This document shows positions 52,604 through 61,360 of a stretch of DNA of 64,000 bases, one piece after another (within the stretch, counting starts at the first letter, position 1; every line of letters starts with the position of its first letter). Origin of the DNA: G963701675 sp963701675. GTDB lineage: Bacteria > Planctomycetota > Planctomycetia > Gemmatales > Gemmataceae. The translations under genes and the position numbers were made by a program. The notes below the pieces were generated by a model that had not been told where the DNA came from, did no database searches, and saw nothing but the letters and a program-made list of their open reading frames with translations. The stretch is taken from assembly GCA_963701675.1 (NCBI GenBank), contig OY969623.1, forward strand, positions 4,588,001 through 4,652,000, read 5' to 3'.

Positions 52604-55600
52604 ATGGCCCGTTTCCACCGTCGTCCAGTGGCTTCTTCCGCGGTCCGTCTGCTGCGGCACCGTCTTCGGGTTGAGTTACTCGAAGGCCGGCTGTTGCCGT
52701 CGACTTTTTCCGTCACCAATAACACGGACTGCAACGTGGACGGTTGCGGTTCGTTACGAGAGGCAATCGAGGACGCCAACTTCAGCGGTGGGGCGGACAC
52801 GATTGACTTCAGCATCGGCGGTGGCGGCGCGCAGACCATTTCGCCTACATCCGCGTTGCCGAATGTTACTGGTGAAACAACGATTGACGGAACAACCCAG
52901 CCCGGATTCGCGGGTGTGCCGCTTATCGAGTTGGAAGGTAGTTCGGCGGGAACAGCGAGCGGATTGGTGTTTGACGGCGGCTCGTCGAACTCGACCGTCC
53001 GGAGCCTGGTCATCAACCGCTGGCCGGTTTGGGGGATTAGCACAATGAACAATCCCTCCAATATTACGATCGTCGGGAACTACATCGGAACAGACGCGGC
53101 GGGAACTACGGCATCGTCAAATGGAACCGCGGGGGATGGCACGCGGGGAGGAGTCGCCCTTACCGGCGGATCAGGTCACCAGGTTGGCGGTACTACCGCA
53201 GCCGATCGCAATGTCTTATCAGGGAATCACGTTCAGAACCTGGCCTTTTGCGCAACCGGAAGCGTGGTGGTCGAAGGCAATTACATTGGCACTAACGCCG
53301 GTGGAACGAGTGCCCCGACGGGCGCCCCCAACGGTAACGGCATCATCGCCAGCTGTGGTCCGGCTAGTCTCATCGGTGGCACGGCTGCCGGCGCGGGCAA
53401 TGTCATCTCCGGGAACAATGGCTATGGGATTCAAACGGGTGGAGCCTCGACTAACATCACCGTTCAAGGCAATTTCATCGGCACGAATCTTTCCGGCACC
53501 ACTGCCGTGGCGAACAACACCGGTATTTTTCTTGGCGGTTCCACTAACCTCGTCGGTGGAAGTACTTCAGCAGCGCGGAACGTGATCTCCGGAAACGTGC
53601 AAAACGGCATTGATCTGCGGGCCGACAACAACAAGATCCAGGGGAACTACATCGGCACGGACGTGACCGGGACGGTCGCGTTGGGCAACGGTCTCACTGG
53701 GGTGCACACGCAAGACTCCGCTTCCAATAACTTCATCGGCACCGATGGCGACGGCGTGAACGACGCCACAGAAGGCAATCTCGTTTCCGGCAACTCAAGA
53801 GCCATAACGATTGGGAATGGAAGCGGCCCCTTCAGCGGCAACCGCATCGCGGGCAACCGGATCGGCACCGATGCGACCGGGACGGTCGCCATTCCAAATG
53901 GTAGCGGCGGCGTCTTCATCGAAAGTGGGGCGCAAAATAATGTCGTCGGCACTAACGGCGACGGCGTGTCCGACGCCCTCGAGCGCAACATCATCTCCGG
54001 AAATGCGCAGCAGGGTGTATACATTGCCGGCACAGGCACGACTAACAACACGGTCGCCGGCAACTACATCGGTACCGACATCACGGGTACCGTGGCGATT
54101 GCCAATAACCGCGGCATCCAACTTGACGGGGTCGATTCCAATCTGATTGGCGGCGCGATCCCGGCAGCACGCAATGTAATCTCGGGAAACACCTTGCAAA
54201 ACATCCATGTGCGCGGCAACTCGAACCGGATTCAGGGAAACTACATCGGCACGGACGTCAGCGGGACGAAAGGTTTTGCCGGTACCGGCGCGGTGAGCGG
54301 AATCTTTTTGATCAACGCCTCGACCCTCAATGTCATCGGCACGGACGGGGATGGAACCGACGACGCCACCGAGGGCAATCTCATCTCCGGAATGGGCATC
54401 GGTGTGTTCTTCAACGGTAGCAATGTGAACGATAACACCGTTGCGGGGAACATTATTGGCCCGGATTTCACAGGCATGAGTTTACTCAGCAGCGGCACCA
54501 GTGGGTTCGGAGTATCCATTGACAATGGGTCGTTCGACAACATCATCGGGACCAATGCGGACGGAACGTCAGACGCCCTGGAACGAAATATCGTCTCCGG
54601 GCACGATCAGAGTGGCGTGGACATCGCGCGGGCTGGCACCTCAGGAAATGATGTGGCCGGCAACTACATTGGGGTCAATGCCGCCGGCACGGCGGCATTG
54701 ACCAATGACATTGGCGTCAACATCGCGATCAGTGCATCAAACAATACCATCGGCGGCACGTTGGCAGCGGCCCGCAACGTTATCTCGGGGAACGCCATTG
54801 ATGGCATACGCATCCGGGACGCCGGAACCACCGGCAATCTGGTTCAGGGTAACTTCATCGGCACGGACGCGACCGGGACTCTCGACGTAGGCAACGGGGG
54901 CGGCGTTGTCATGTCAGCCGTGGGAAATACGCTGGGCGGGACGACACCCGCGGCGCGGAACATCATTTCGGGCAATAACGTCGGCGTCCATTTCGAAGAG
55001 GTCAGTGTCATCCAAGGCAACTACATCGGCACCGATGTGACGGGCACTAACAACGTAAGCAACCCAATTGGCATGTTAGGCTGCCCCAACGGCGGCACCA
55101 TCGGCGGTACGGCGAGCGGCGCCGGCAACTTCATTTATGGCGGCACCAACGGCGTCAATCTCGACAACATGACAAGCTGCACCGTGGTGGGCAATCGCAT
55201 CATCGGCAGCACCGTCGGCATCACCATGGTGAACTCGGTTAACCACACCATCGGGGGAACGGCCGCGGGCGCGCGCAATGTGATCTCCGGCAACGGCACC
55301 GGCTTGAAACTCAACGGCTGTATTACCACGGGCATGGTCATCCAGGGCAACTACATCGGCACCGATGAAACCGGGACGGTTGCGCAGGGTAACGGAATTG
55401 GGATAAGATTTGACTGTTCCTCGACCAATACCATCGGCGGCACAGCGCCAGGCGCCGGCAACGTGATCTCGGCCAACACGACGGGGCTCTACGTCAGTGG
55501 CATACTGAACACCATCCAAGGCAATTACATCGGCACCGACGTGACCGGTGAATTGGATCTCGGAAACGGCACCGGGATTCGGTTGCTGGACGGCAATAAT

Positions 55601-56899
55601 GTTCTACCGAATATCGTGGGGGGCACTACGGCGGCGGCCCGAAACATCATTTCGGCCAACAATGTCGGGATCGAGCACCAGGCTACGCTCGCCAATCTCA
55701 TCCTGGGCAACTACATCGGCACTGACAAAGACGGCACTGCCCCGCTGGGCAACTCCATCGGCATTCTCGTCAGCGGATCGAAGATCACCATTGGCGACAC
55801 GGTCGCCGGGGCCGGCAACGTCATCTCGGGCAACAATCTGTATGGGATTCTGGCTCCCTCTGGGGTTGACACCGACGTTTTCGGCAACTTCATCGGCACC
55901 AACGCCGCCGGCACAGGAGCAATTGCGAATGGGTCCGGCGTCGTCCTGGGTGGTACGTCGGGCCGTATTGGAGGGGACACCGCCGGGCACAGAAACCTCA
56001 TATCCGGCAACACGTTACACGGAGTCATTCTAAGCGGCAGCAACCATCTCGTGGAAGGCAACGTCATCGGCACCGATCTCACCGGCACCATCGCGATCGC
56101 CAACGGCGGCGACGGTGTGTACGTCACCGGCGCGAACAACGTCATCGGAGGAACGATTTCAGGTGTCCCCAACTTGATCGCGCATAACCTGGGCAGGGGT
56201 GTGCAAGTGGATGGCGGCGTTCAAAACGCCATCCGCCAGAACTCCATTCATTCCAACGGCGGCCTGGGGATCGATCTCACGAATAACGGCAACAACAACC
56301 AGCCCCCTCCGGGTACCATAAAAGCCACCTCCGGTGGCGGAGCGACGAACATCACGGTGGGGCTATTCAGTACTCCCAATACCACTTTCAGCATCGATCT
56401 CTTCAGCAACGCCGTGTGCGATCCTTCGACGTTTGGCGAAGGCGAAACGTTCTTAACCAGCACCACATTGACGACCAATGCGGCCGGGCGCGGCCGGAAA
56501 ATGGTGACCCTCGGCTTCGAAGTGTCTGTCGCGCACGTGCTCACCGCCACGGCGACCAGGCCGAGCAACGACACGTCGGAGTTTTCCAAGTGCTTCGCGG
56601 TCACGGCATCGACGGCGCCGAGTGGCCATCACCAGGGCCGCGGACTTGCGGTACCCGTTGCGGATTCATTTCCGAACAACGACGAGCGAAAAGTCATCCA
56701 ACCGGAGTCGCACTTGACGGATGAACGTTTCAGGCACGATTTCGGGGTTTCACTACAAGTTTCCGATACTCCGGCACCCGTGTCTGATCGGGCCGGCGGC
56801 AAATCCGTCGCGTACCCATCCGAATCGTTAGATGCAGAGAACGGGCCGGAAGCATTAGCGACGCTGGACGACGGGTTAGTCACAGATCTGCGACGATGA
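52604..56899 (+). CDS. NYIGT-repeat beta-helix surface protein (T), largest in the window
   Basis: A complete 1431-residue protein with AGGAG before the ATG. The leader MARFHRRPVASSAVRLLRHR then LRVELLEGRLLPSTFSVTNN carries the planctomycete motif, and a CSLREA-like segment (GCGSLREAIEDANFSGGADT) follows. About 25-30 tandem coils follow. In addition to NYIGTDVTGT it has a second repeat type, TDGDGVNDATEGNLVSGN and TNGDGVSDALERNIISGN, with aspartate-rich loops that could bind calcium, not seen in P-S. The C-terminal sandwich (DPSTFGEGETFLT, SNDTSEFSKCF) and a 150-residue tail close it. Its last 20 bases overlap the converging dimethylargininase gene. Confidence 0.95.
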   Translation: MARFHRRPVASSAVRLLRHRLRVELLEGRLLPSTFSVTNNTDCNVDGCGSLREAIEDANFSGGADTIDFSIGGGGAQTISPTSALPNVTGETTIDGTTQPGFAGVPLIELEGSSAGTASGLVFDGGSSNSTVRSLVINRWPVWGISTMNNPSNITIVGNYIGTDAAGTTASSNGTAGDGTRGGVALTGGSGHQVGGTTAADRNVLSGNHVQNLAFCATGSVVVEGNYIGTNAGGTSAPTGAPNGNGIIASCGPASLIGGTAAGAGNVISGNNGYGIQTGGASTNITVQGNFIGTNLSGTTAVANNTGIFLGGSTNLVGGSTSAARNVISGNVQNGIDLRADNNKIQGNYIGTDVTGTVALGNGLTGVHTQDSASNNFIGTDGDGVNDATEGNLVSGNSRAITIGNGSGPFSGNRIAGNRIGTDATGTVAIPNGSGGVFIESGAQNNVVGTNGDGVSDALERNIISGNAQQGVYIAGTGTTNNTVAGNYIGTDITGTVAIANNRGIQLDGVDSNLIGGAIPAARNVISGNTLQNIHVRGNSNRIQGNYIGTDVSGTKGFAGTGAVSGIFLINASTLNVIGTDGDGTDDATEGNLISGMGIGVFFNGSNVNDNTVAGNIIGPDFTGMSLLSSGTSGFGVSIDNGSFDNIIGTNADGTSDALERNIVSGHDQSGVDIARAGTSGNDVAGNYIGVNAAGTAALTNDIGVNIAISASNNTIGGTLAAARNVISGNAIDGIRIRDAGTTGNLVQGNFIGTDATGTLDVGNGGGVVMSAVGNTLGGTTPAARNIISGNNVGVHFEEVSVIQGNYIGTDVTGTNNVSNPIGMLGCPNGGTIGGTASGAGNFIYGGTNGVNLDNMTSCTVVGNRIIGSTVGITMVNSVNHTIGGTAAGARNVISGNGTGLKLNGCITTGMVIQGNYIGTDETGTVAQGNGIGIRFDCSSTNTIGGTAPGAGNVISANTTGLYVSGILNTIQGNYIGTDVTGELDLGNGTGIRLLDGNNVLPNIVGGTTAAARNIISANNVGIEHQATLANLILGNYIGTDKDGTAPLGNSIGILVSGSKITIGDTVAGAGNVISGNNLYGILAPSGVDTDVFGNFIGTNAAGTGAIANGSGVVLGGTSGRIGGDTAGHRNLISGNTLHGVILSGSNHLVEGNVIGTDLTGTIAIANGGDGVYVTGANNVIGGTISGVPNLIAHNLGRGVQVDGGVQNAIRQNSIHSNGGLGIDLTNNGNNNQPPPGTIKATSGGGATNITVGLFSTPNTTFSIDLFSNAVCDPSTFGEGETFLTSTTLTTNAAGRGRKMVTLGFEVSVAHVLTATATRPSNDTSEFSKCFAVTASTAPSGHHQGRGLAVPVADSFPNNDERKVIQPESHLTDERFRHDFGVSLQVSDTPAPVSDRAGGKSVAYPSESLDAENGPEALATLDDGLVTDLRR

Positions 56900-57647
56900 G
56901 GCTGCAACACGTGAGTCCGCCTTCAGCTTTGGCGAGTTCAGACATGTCCACAAGTCGGAGCTCGATTCCATGATCCTTCAGGCGGCGTGCGCTTTTCGGA
57001 TATGCAGGAGGAAACATGACCGTGCCGCCAATCAACAAAGCGTTGGCGGCGAACGGCTCGGATGGATCAACTTCGACGATGCGATACGGCTGAGCTAGGT
57101 CCTCGACGTGAATCCATGCCGGGTTGAAAAGCAACGTATCTGGCGCCACCTGCGAAACGGCCGTCTTCAGGTGCAGGCAACCTCTCACGGCTAACGCATG
57201 TACCGAGTAGCCGTGCGGACTAACTGCCGCGCGAAGCTGGTCGATGCCTGCGGTGTTGGTCCGGGCCGTCTTGCCGACAAAGATGTCCTTGCCGATTTGG
57301 AGCACGTCGCCGCCGTCGAGTGTTGCCGGCTCTCGAACGAACTCGAGCGGCCGGTAATTTCGCAGCACCTCGGCGACACTGGCAGTTTCCTCGCGTCGAC
57401 TTTCGGCGCCGGGCCGAGTAATAACGGCGACTTCGTCGAGAACCACGGCCGTATCTTCGACGAAAACCGAATCCGGCGCATCCGGTAGCTCCGCCAGTCT
57501 GGAAATCTCGCAGCCGAGCGCTTGCAATGTCCGCTCGTACTGATGGTGCTGATGTTGTGCGATTTGCCAGTCGATCGGCGTGCGCGTGACATGAGTCAGT
57601 TCACAACGATTGATGCTGGGCGGCGCCGCGCGGGTCAGAGCGTGCAT
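56880..57647 (-). CDS. ddaH: Dimethylargininase (N(G),N(G)-dimethylarginine dimethylaminohydrolase)
   Basis: Hydrolyses asymmetric dimethylarginine to citrulline and dimethylamine. The 255-residue size fits the family (about 250-285). Motifs in order: DSVFVEDTAVV (residues 59-69), TRPGAESRR (77-85), TLDGGDVLQIG (109-119) with the substrate-binding acidic residue, CLHLKTAV (157-164) with catalytic His159, EPFAANALLIG (197-207), and EGGLTCCSLI (242-251) with catalytic Cys247 (Cys248 is the alternative). The family belongs to the pentein fold. The gene stands alone on the minus strand and overlaps the end of helix gene T by 20 bases. A role in arginine or methylarginine turnover is likely; related arginine deiminases differ at the substrate loop. 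Confidence 0.92.
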   Translation of the reverse strand: MHALTRAAPPSINRCELTHVTRTPIDWQIAQHQHHQYERTLQALGCEISRLAELPDAPDSVFVEDTAVVLDEVAVITRPGAESRREETASVAEVLRNYRPLEFVREPATLDGGDVLQIGKDIFVGKTARTNTAGIDQLRAAVSPHGYSVHALAVRGCLHLKTAVSQVAPDTLLFNPAWIHVEDLAQPYRIVEVDPSEPFAANALLIGGTVMFPPAYPKSARRLKDHGIELRLVDMSELAKAEGGLTCCSLIVADL

Positions 57648-57758
57648 GGGTTCCTTTGGCTAGCCCTCGAAACCTGGGAAACGATTGATCAATTTCAGAA
57701 ACACCCTTAAGATACAGGAAGTCGACTCGCATCCCCGTTCCGACCGGAGCATTGGCCG

Positions 57759-58727
57759 ATGTTAAACAGGATTTCCCGCCGGGGCTTCACGCTAATTGAG
57801 ATGATAGTGTTCATTTCCATCGTTGGAGTGTTGATCGGCTTATTATTGCCGGCGGTGGGCCGAGTGCGGGAGAGCGGACAACAGGCCGCGTGTCGAAACA
57901 ATCTTAAGCAAATAGGTCTCGCACTCCAAGCGTACCATCACACTCATAAGTGTTTCCCATCGGCGTTTCTGTTCGTTCCGACCAACGAGCCACCGATTTT
58001 TCAGGGAATGAAAACGTCGCCCGGCTGGGGTTGGGGAACGTTGCTTCTTCCGTACCTCGACCAGGCGCCGGTGTATCACCAGATTAACCTGACGAAATCG
58101 ATCGAGATGCCCGAGTTCAAGACGCCGCGCACGGTCAAGATGAAGGTGTACACATGCCCGACCGACCGGAATACGGGAGTTTTCTGGGTGGTAGACGAAA
58201 AGATCAAGGAGGAAGGCGGCCTGGGAGCGCCCATCTGTGAAGTGGCGACCAACAGTTACACCGCAAACTACGGCACGGGCAAAGAACTCGGCGAACATCC
58301 CGATGACGGTAACGGCGTGTTCTTTCGCAATAGTCAAATCACGATACGAGACATTCGGGATGGCGTAACGAATACCATCGCCATTGGGGAGCGCGCGGCC
58401 GCATTCGCACAATCCCCATGGGCCGGCGCCGTCAGTTGCGGGATCATCAAGACGGGCGAACCCGACCCGGCCGTGGATACGCTGGAGCATTATTGGATGG
58501 AGGAAGCGCCCGTGCAGGTCATGGCCGGGTTTAGCTTGCCCTACTGCGAAATACTGAACGGCGCTAAGTCCAACGCGTATTGTTTCTATTCGCCACATCA
58601 AAATGTCGGCAACTTCGTCTTCGCGGATGCCGCTGTGCATGCGATAAGTCGCAAGGCGTCCTACGAAGTCCTCAAAGCGCTATCCACCCGGGATGGTGGT
58701 GATGTGGCCAAGCACACGGATTACTAA
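57759..58727 (+). CDS. DUF1559 prepilin-type N-terminal cleavage protein
   Basis: A 322-residue protein. Residues 7-13 (RRGFTLIE) form a prepilin peptidase site with Glu five residues after the Gly, followed by the hydrophobic helix MIVFISIVGVLIGLLLPAVG. The DUF1559 (PF07596, planctomycete-specific) domain follows: RNNLKQIGLALQAYHHTHK and CFPSAF, a middle region of predicted beta-structure, and near the C-terminus NVGNFVFADAAVHAISRKAS then VLKALSTRDGGDV. The family consists of pseudopilin-like, secreted proteins of unknown role, present in tens to hundreds of copies per planctomycete genome. It is 3 bases upstream of a lipoprotein gene, probably one operon. Confidence 0.93.
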   Translation: MLNRISRRGFTLIEMIVFISIVGVLIGLLLPAVGRVRESGQQAACRNNLKQIGLALQAYHHTHKCFPSAFLFVPTNEPPIFQGMKTSPGWGWGTLLLPYLDQAPVYHQINLTKSIEMPEFKTPRTVKMKVYTCPTDRNTGVFWVVDEKIKEEGGLGAPICEVATNSYTANYGTGKELGEHPDDGNGVFFRNSQITIRDIRDGVTNTIAIGERAAAFAQSPWAGAVSCGIIKTGEPDPAVDTLEHYWMEEAPVQVMAGFSLPYCEILNGAKSNAYCFYSPHQNVGNFVFADAAVHAISRKASYEVLKALSTRDGGDVAKHTDY

Positions 58728-58730
58728 GGC

Positions 58731-59270
58731 ATGCGCAGGTTCAGTGGCCTGGTGTTGTTGGTTACGGTCGTCGGGTGTGGCGGCCCGGAACCTCCTGTTC
58801 TCTTGCAAAATCTCGACGTTTATCAGGACGAACAGGAAGGATTTCGTTTCCGACCGCCACCGGGATGGATGATGCAGAGCCGGACCGCCAGCGCGGACCG
58901 CGCCAAAGAAATAGGCTTGGTCAAGTACAAGCGCGGCAGCGGTACCCAAGTCGGCGTTTTTCAGGTTTCGGCGATTGACCTCACACCTGGTACCGATGTT
59001 ACCGCATACGTCGACAAAGCGCTCGGCAAGGACGACAAACGCACATCGAAGAAATCGGAAGCGTTGCAGGTTGGTGGGCAGCCCGGCGCCCGCGACACCT
59101 ACAACACTCGCTGGGACCGCGAAACGCTGACAAAAGAAATCGTTGCGGTGCGCCGTGGCCCGCGCGTCTATTTCCTTACCGGCATTTACCCTCCCGCTGA
59201 CAAGGAAACCAAAGACGCCATCCGGAAAACCCTCGACAGCATGGAATGGCTGGACGAACGCAAGGGCTAG
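58731..59270 (+). CDS. Small lipoprotein, PsbP/DcrB-like
   Basis: A 179-residue protein with a lipobox: MRRFSGLVLLVTVVGCGG, cleaved before Cys16. The mature part is an alpha/beta fold of the type seen in DcrB/PsbP-like proteins: EGFRFRPPPGWMMQS, then a variable strand region, and ending RVYFLTGIYPPADKETKDAI and TLDSMEWLDERKG. Members of that broad group are periplasmic, function poorly known. It starts 3 bases after the DUF1559 gene stop and ends before a strong terminator, so the two form a complete transcription unit. Confidence 0.85.
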   Translation: MRRFSGLVLLVTVVGCGGPEPPVLLQNLDVYQDEQEGFRFRPPPGWMMQSRTASADRAKEIGLVKYKRGSGTQVGVFQVSAIDLTPGTDVTAYVDKALGKDDKRTSKKSEALQVGGQPGARDTYNTRWDRETLTKEIVAVRRGPRVYFLTGIYPPADKETKDAIRKTLDSMEWLDERKG

Positions 59271-59295
59271 ACGGCAAGCCGCGCATGATTCATTC

Positions 59296-59330
59296 AAGCC
59301 CACGGGATGCAACCCGTGGGCTTTGCGTTT
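59296..59330 (+). terminator. Strong hairpin between converging genes
   Basis: AAGCCCACGGG (59296-59306) pairs perfectly with CCCGTGGGCTT (59313-59323) over an ATGCAA loop, then TGCGTTTGTTT. It is an 11-base-pair stem 25 bases after the lipoprotein stop, and 12 bases before the end of the opposite-strand glycosyltransferase-like gene, so it probably serves both directions. Confidence 0.8.
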
Positions 59331-59335
59331 GTTTC

Positions 59336-61360
59336 TCAGCGCATCAGCAGCGTTACTTCCGAAATCTTAATGCGAAACGGCTTTTTGTCGGGTTGGATTT
59401 GGAAACGATCGATTACGCCGTCGATCCAGAAAAGTATGGTCAACTCGCCTCGGTCCGTTTCAAGCGCGCACGAATAGCTCTCCTCGTTGCTGCCGATTCC
59501 TGGTTTCGGCGATGCCCATGACACGCGGAACGTTACGGGCGACGGCGTGTCCTCATAGGCAAATCTCACGCGAATTCCCGCCACGCGCTCCGGTGCGGAT
59601 AGCGAGTAGGCGAGTGACGCAGCAGACCCCGCATCCTCGCCAATGTTGCCGTCCCATCTCATGTGCTGTGATACCAGCGTCGAGACCGGAATACTCACTT
59701 CTTTGAGTGTCGATTTTTCGTGGGTTGAGAGCTTTCTGAAAACACAGAAGACCGCATCGAAGCGGAGCCAGCCCGGCCCCGGCGCCGATGAGTACTCGCT
59801 CAACTCTGGCGTGGCATCGAAAATCCGGACAAGCGCATAGTCCTTGAAGAACGGCAGACTGGCCATGGAGGCGATTTCTCGCGGACGGAGCACAAGCCAC
59901 TCGGGCTGGAGTTCACTCGCAACGCCTTCGAACCAGGCTTTCTGTTCCTTGCGGGCGCGAGTTACCTCACGAGAAACGAGGCCCGGCCAATCCATGACCT
60001 TCGCGCCGCTGAAATAACCGATGTATCCGAACGGTTCCAACATCACGTGGTCGTCGGGTTGCATTACCTTTTTCAGCCATTCGCCGACTTCGCGTCGGTG
60101 CCCCATTTCGATTACATCTTGTTGAATGCGCATTTGCCAGCCGACGAGACTAAACATTATCGCCTGCCGTATGCAAAGTATGATCATTGCCACGACGGCG
60201 AGCCTAGTCGCATTTCCGTAGATGGTGTCGCCCGGAAACCACCTGCTGGCCGTCGCACACAACGTGAACACGCCGCGTGCCAGTACGATCGACGCGAACA
60301 TCGTGATCGGCGGAGTGTACCACGGAAAGCGCGTGGTAAGCGTCGACAGATACAGGCATGAGAAGACGAAGCAGAACGATGCCAGCCGGCCTAGACGGTC
60401 GTTGACAGGGAAGAGCCAGTAGAGCGCGCAAAACAAACCAAGGTACTTGGTAGAAGAGATCAGAAACCACTGCGACCAATCCTGGCCGGCCCACCATATT
60501 GGATCGACGTCATAGATGGGTTGAAATGCCTCGGCCGCGACCATGGGGACCTTTTGAATGCCCTCGCCCAACCAGGTTTTCAACTGCCAGGCCAATCCGT
60601 CATGGAGGTGCGCTTTGGCGATGATCGTCTGCGGCACGGGCGAGCCATAATAGCTCCATGCCCACAAGAACCACGGCAGATAGAGTATGGTGCACACCGC
60701 GGCACTTTTGACAAGCGAGACCAGATAATCCTTCCGCGACCCTTCGCCGAAGATCAGTCCCGCAAAAGCCAATGCAACAACGTAAACACAACCATCGGGC
60801 CGGGTCCACATCAAGCCGGCCCAGACCAAACCCATCCACAGCCAGCGCTCCGCGGCGCCACGCATGAGAACATAGATGCCCGAAGCCAGGCACAAGAGCA
60901 TGAACGCCGACTCCTGGCCGTCTGTCGAGAACTCCACAGCTTTCGCGTCAAAGATGTAAAGCAGGAGCACGAACACGCCGCTCAACCGATAGTACGGCGT
61001 GGCAATACCGAAACTTCGCATGACCATTGCAGCGCCGCCGGCAAAAGCCAGGATGCTGAAGATTCGAAAGAGCCAGAGTGTCGGCTCGTAGGAAGTTCGA
61101 CCGGTGACGAGGTGGCATACCGCGGGAAGCAACGTGCCCAGGGGGGAGGTGAAACCGTGCAGTGTATCGCCGACGTTGTAAACGAGTCCGTCGCCGTTAC
61201 ACAGATTCTCACTGTGGCGAAAGGTGATGAAGTAATCTTCCCAGATGTGTCCGACGAGTAATACGTAGAGGAATGCCACGGCCGCGGCACACGCGAAGCC
61301 GGTGATCGCAGCTCGATCTGACGGTTGGACTTTCCCAGTTTGTGCGAATCTAACGCCCAT
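59336..61360 (-). CDS. Multi-pass membrane glycosyltransferase-like protein
   Basis: A 674-residue protein starting at ATG 61360 (MGVRFAQTGKVQPSDRAAIT); an upstream reading frame to 61597 would lie entirely inside the GTPase gene. It has about ten hydrophobic segments, beginning FACAAAVAFLYVLLVGHIW. The first loop holds EDYFITFRHSENLCNGDGLV and then a G-x-T-S-P-L segment, the signature of polyprenyl-phosphate-sugar-dependent GT-C glycosyltransferases (ArnT/AftB-like), where the acidic residues are catalytic. The last 180 residues form a soluble domain, including DWPGLVSREV. The start overlaps the end of the upstream GTPase gene by 11 bases, implying one transcript. Sugar and acceptor are unknown. 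Confidence 0.84.
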   Translation of the reverse strand: MGVRFAQTGKVQPSDRAAITGFACAAAVAFLYVLLVGHIWEDYFITFRHSENLCNGDGLVYNVGDTLHGFTSPLGTLLPAVCHLVTGRTSYEPTLWLFRIFSILAFAGGAAMVMRSFGIATPYYRLSGVFVLLLYIFDAKAVEFSTDGQESAFMLLCLASGIYVLMRGAAERWLWMGLVWAGLMWTRPDGCVYVVALAFAGLIFGEGSRKDYLVSLVKSAAVCTILYLPWFLWAWSYYGSPVPQTIIAKAHLHDGLAWQLKTWLGEGIQKVPMVAAEAFQPIYDVDPIWWAGQDWSQWFLISSTKYLGLFCALYWLFPVNDRLGRLASFCFVFSCLYLSTLTTRFPWYTPPITMFASIVLARGVFTLCATASRWFPGDTIYGNATRLAVVAMIILCIRQAIMFSLVGWQMRIQQDVIEMGHRREVGEWLKKVMQPDDHVMLEPFGYIGYFSGAKVMDWPGLVSREVTRARKEQKAWFEGVASELQPEWLVLRPREIASMASLPFFKDYALVRIFDATPELSEYSSAPGPGWLRFDAVFCVFRKLSTHEKSTLKEVSIPVSTLVSQHMRWDGNIGEDAGSAASLAYSLSAPERVAGIRVRFAYEDTPSPVTFRVSWASPKPGIGSNEESYSCALETDRGELTILFWIDGVIDRFQIQPDKKPFRIKISEVTLLMR

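Noticed and set aside
52515..53048. Plus-strand 177-residue frame overlapping the start of helix gene T
   Set aside because: It is out of frame with T, which has the family leader and ribosome-binding site; no domain is visible.
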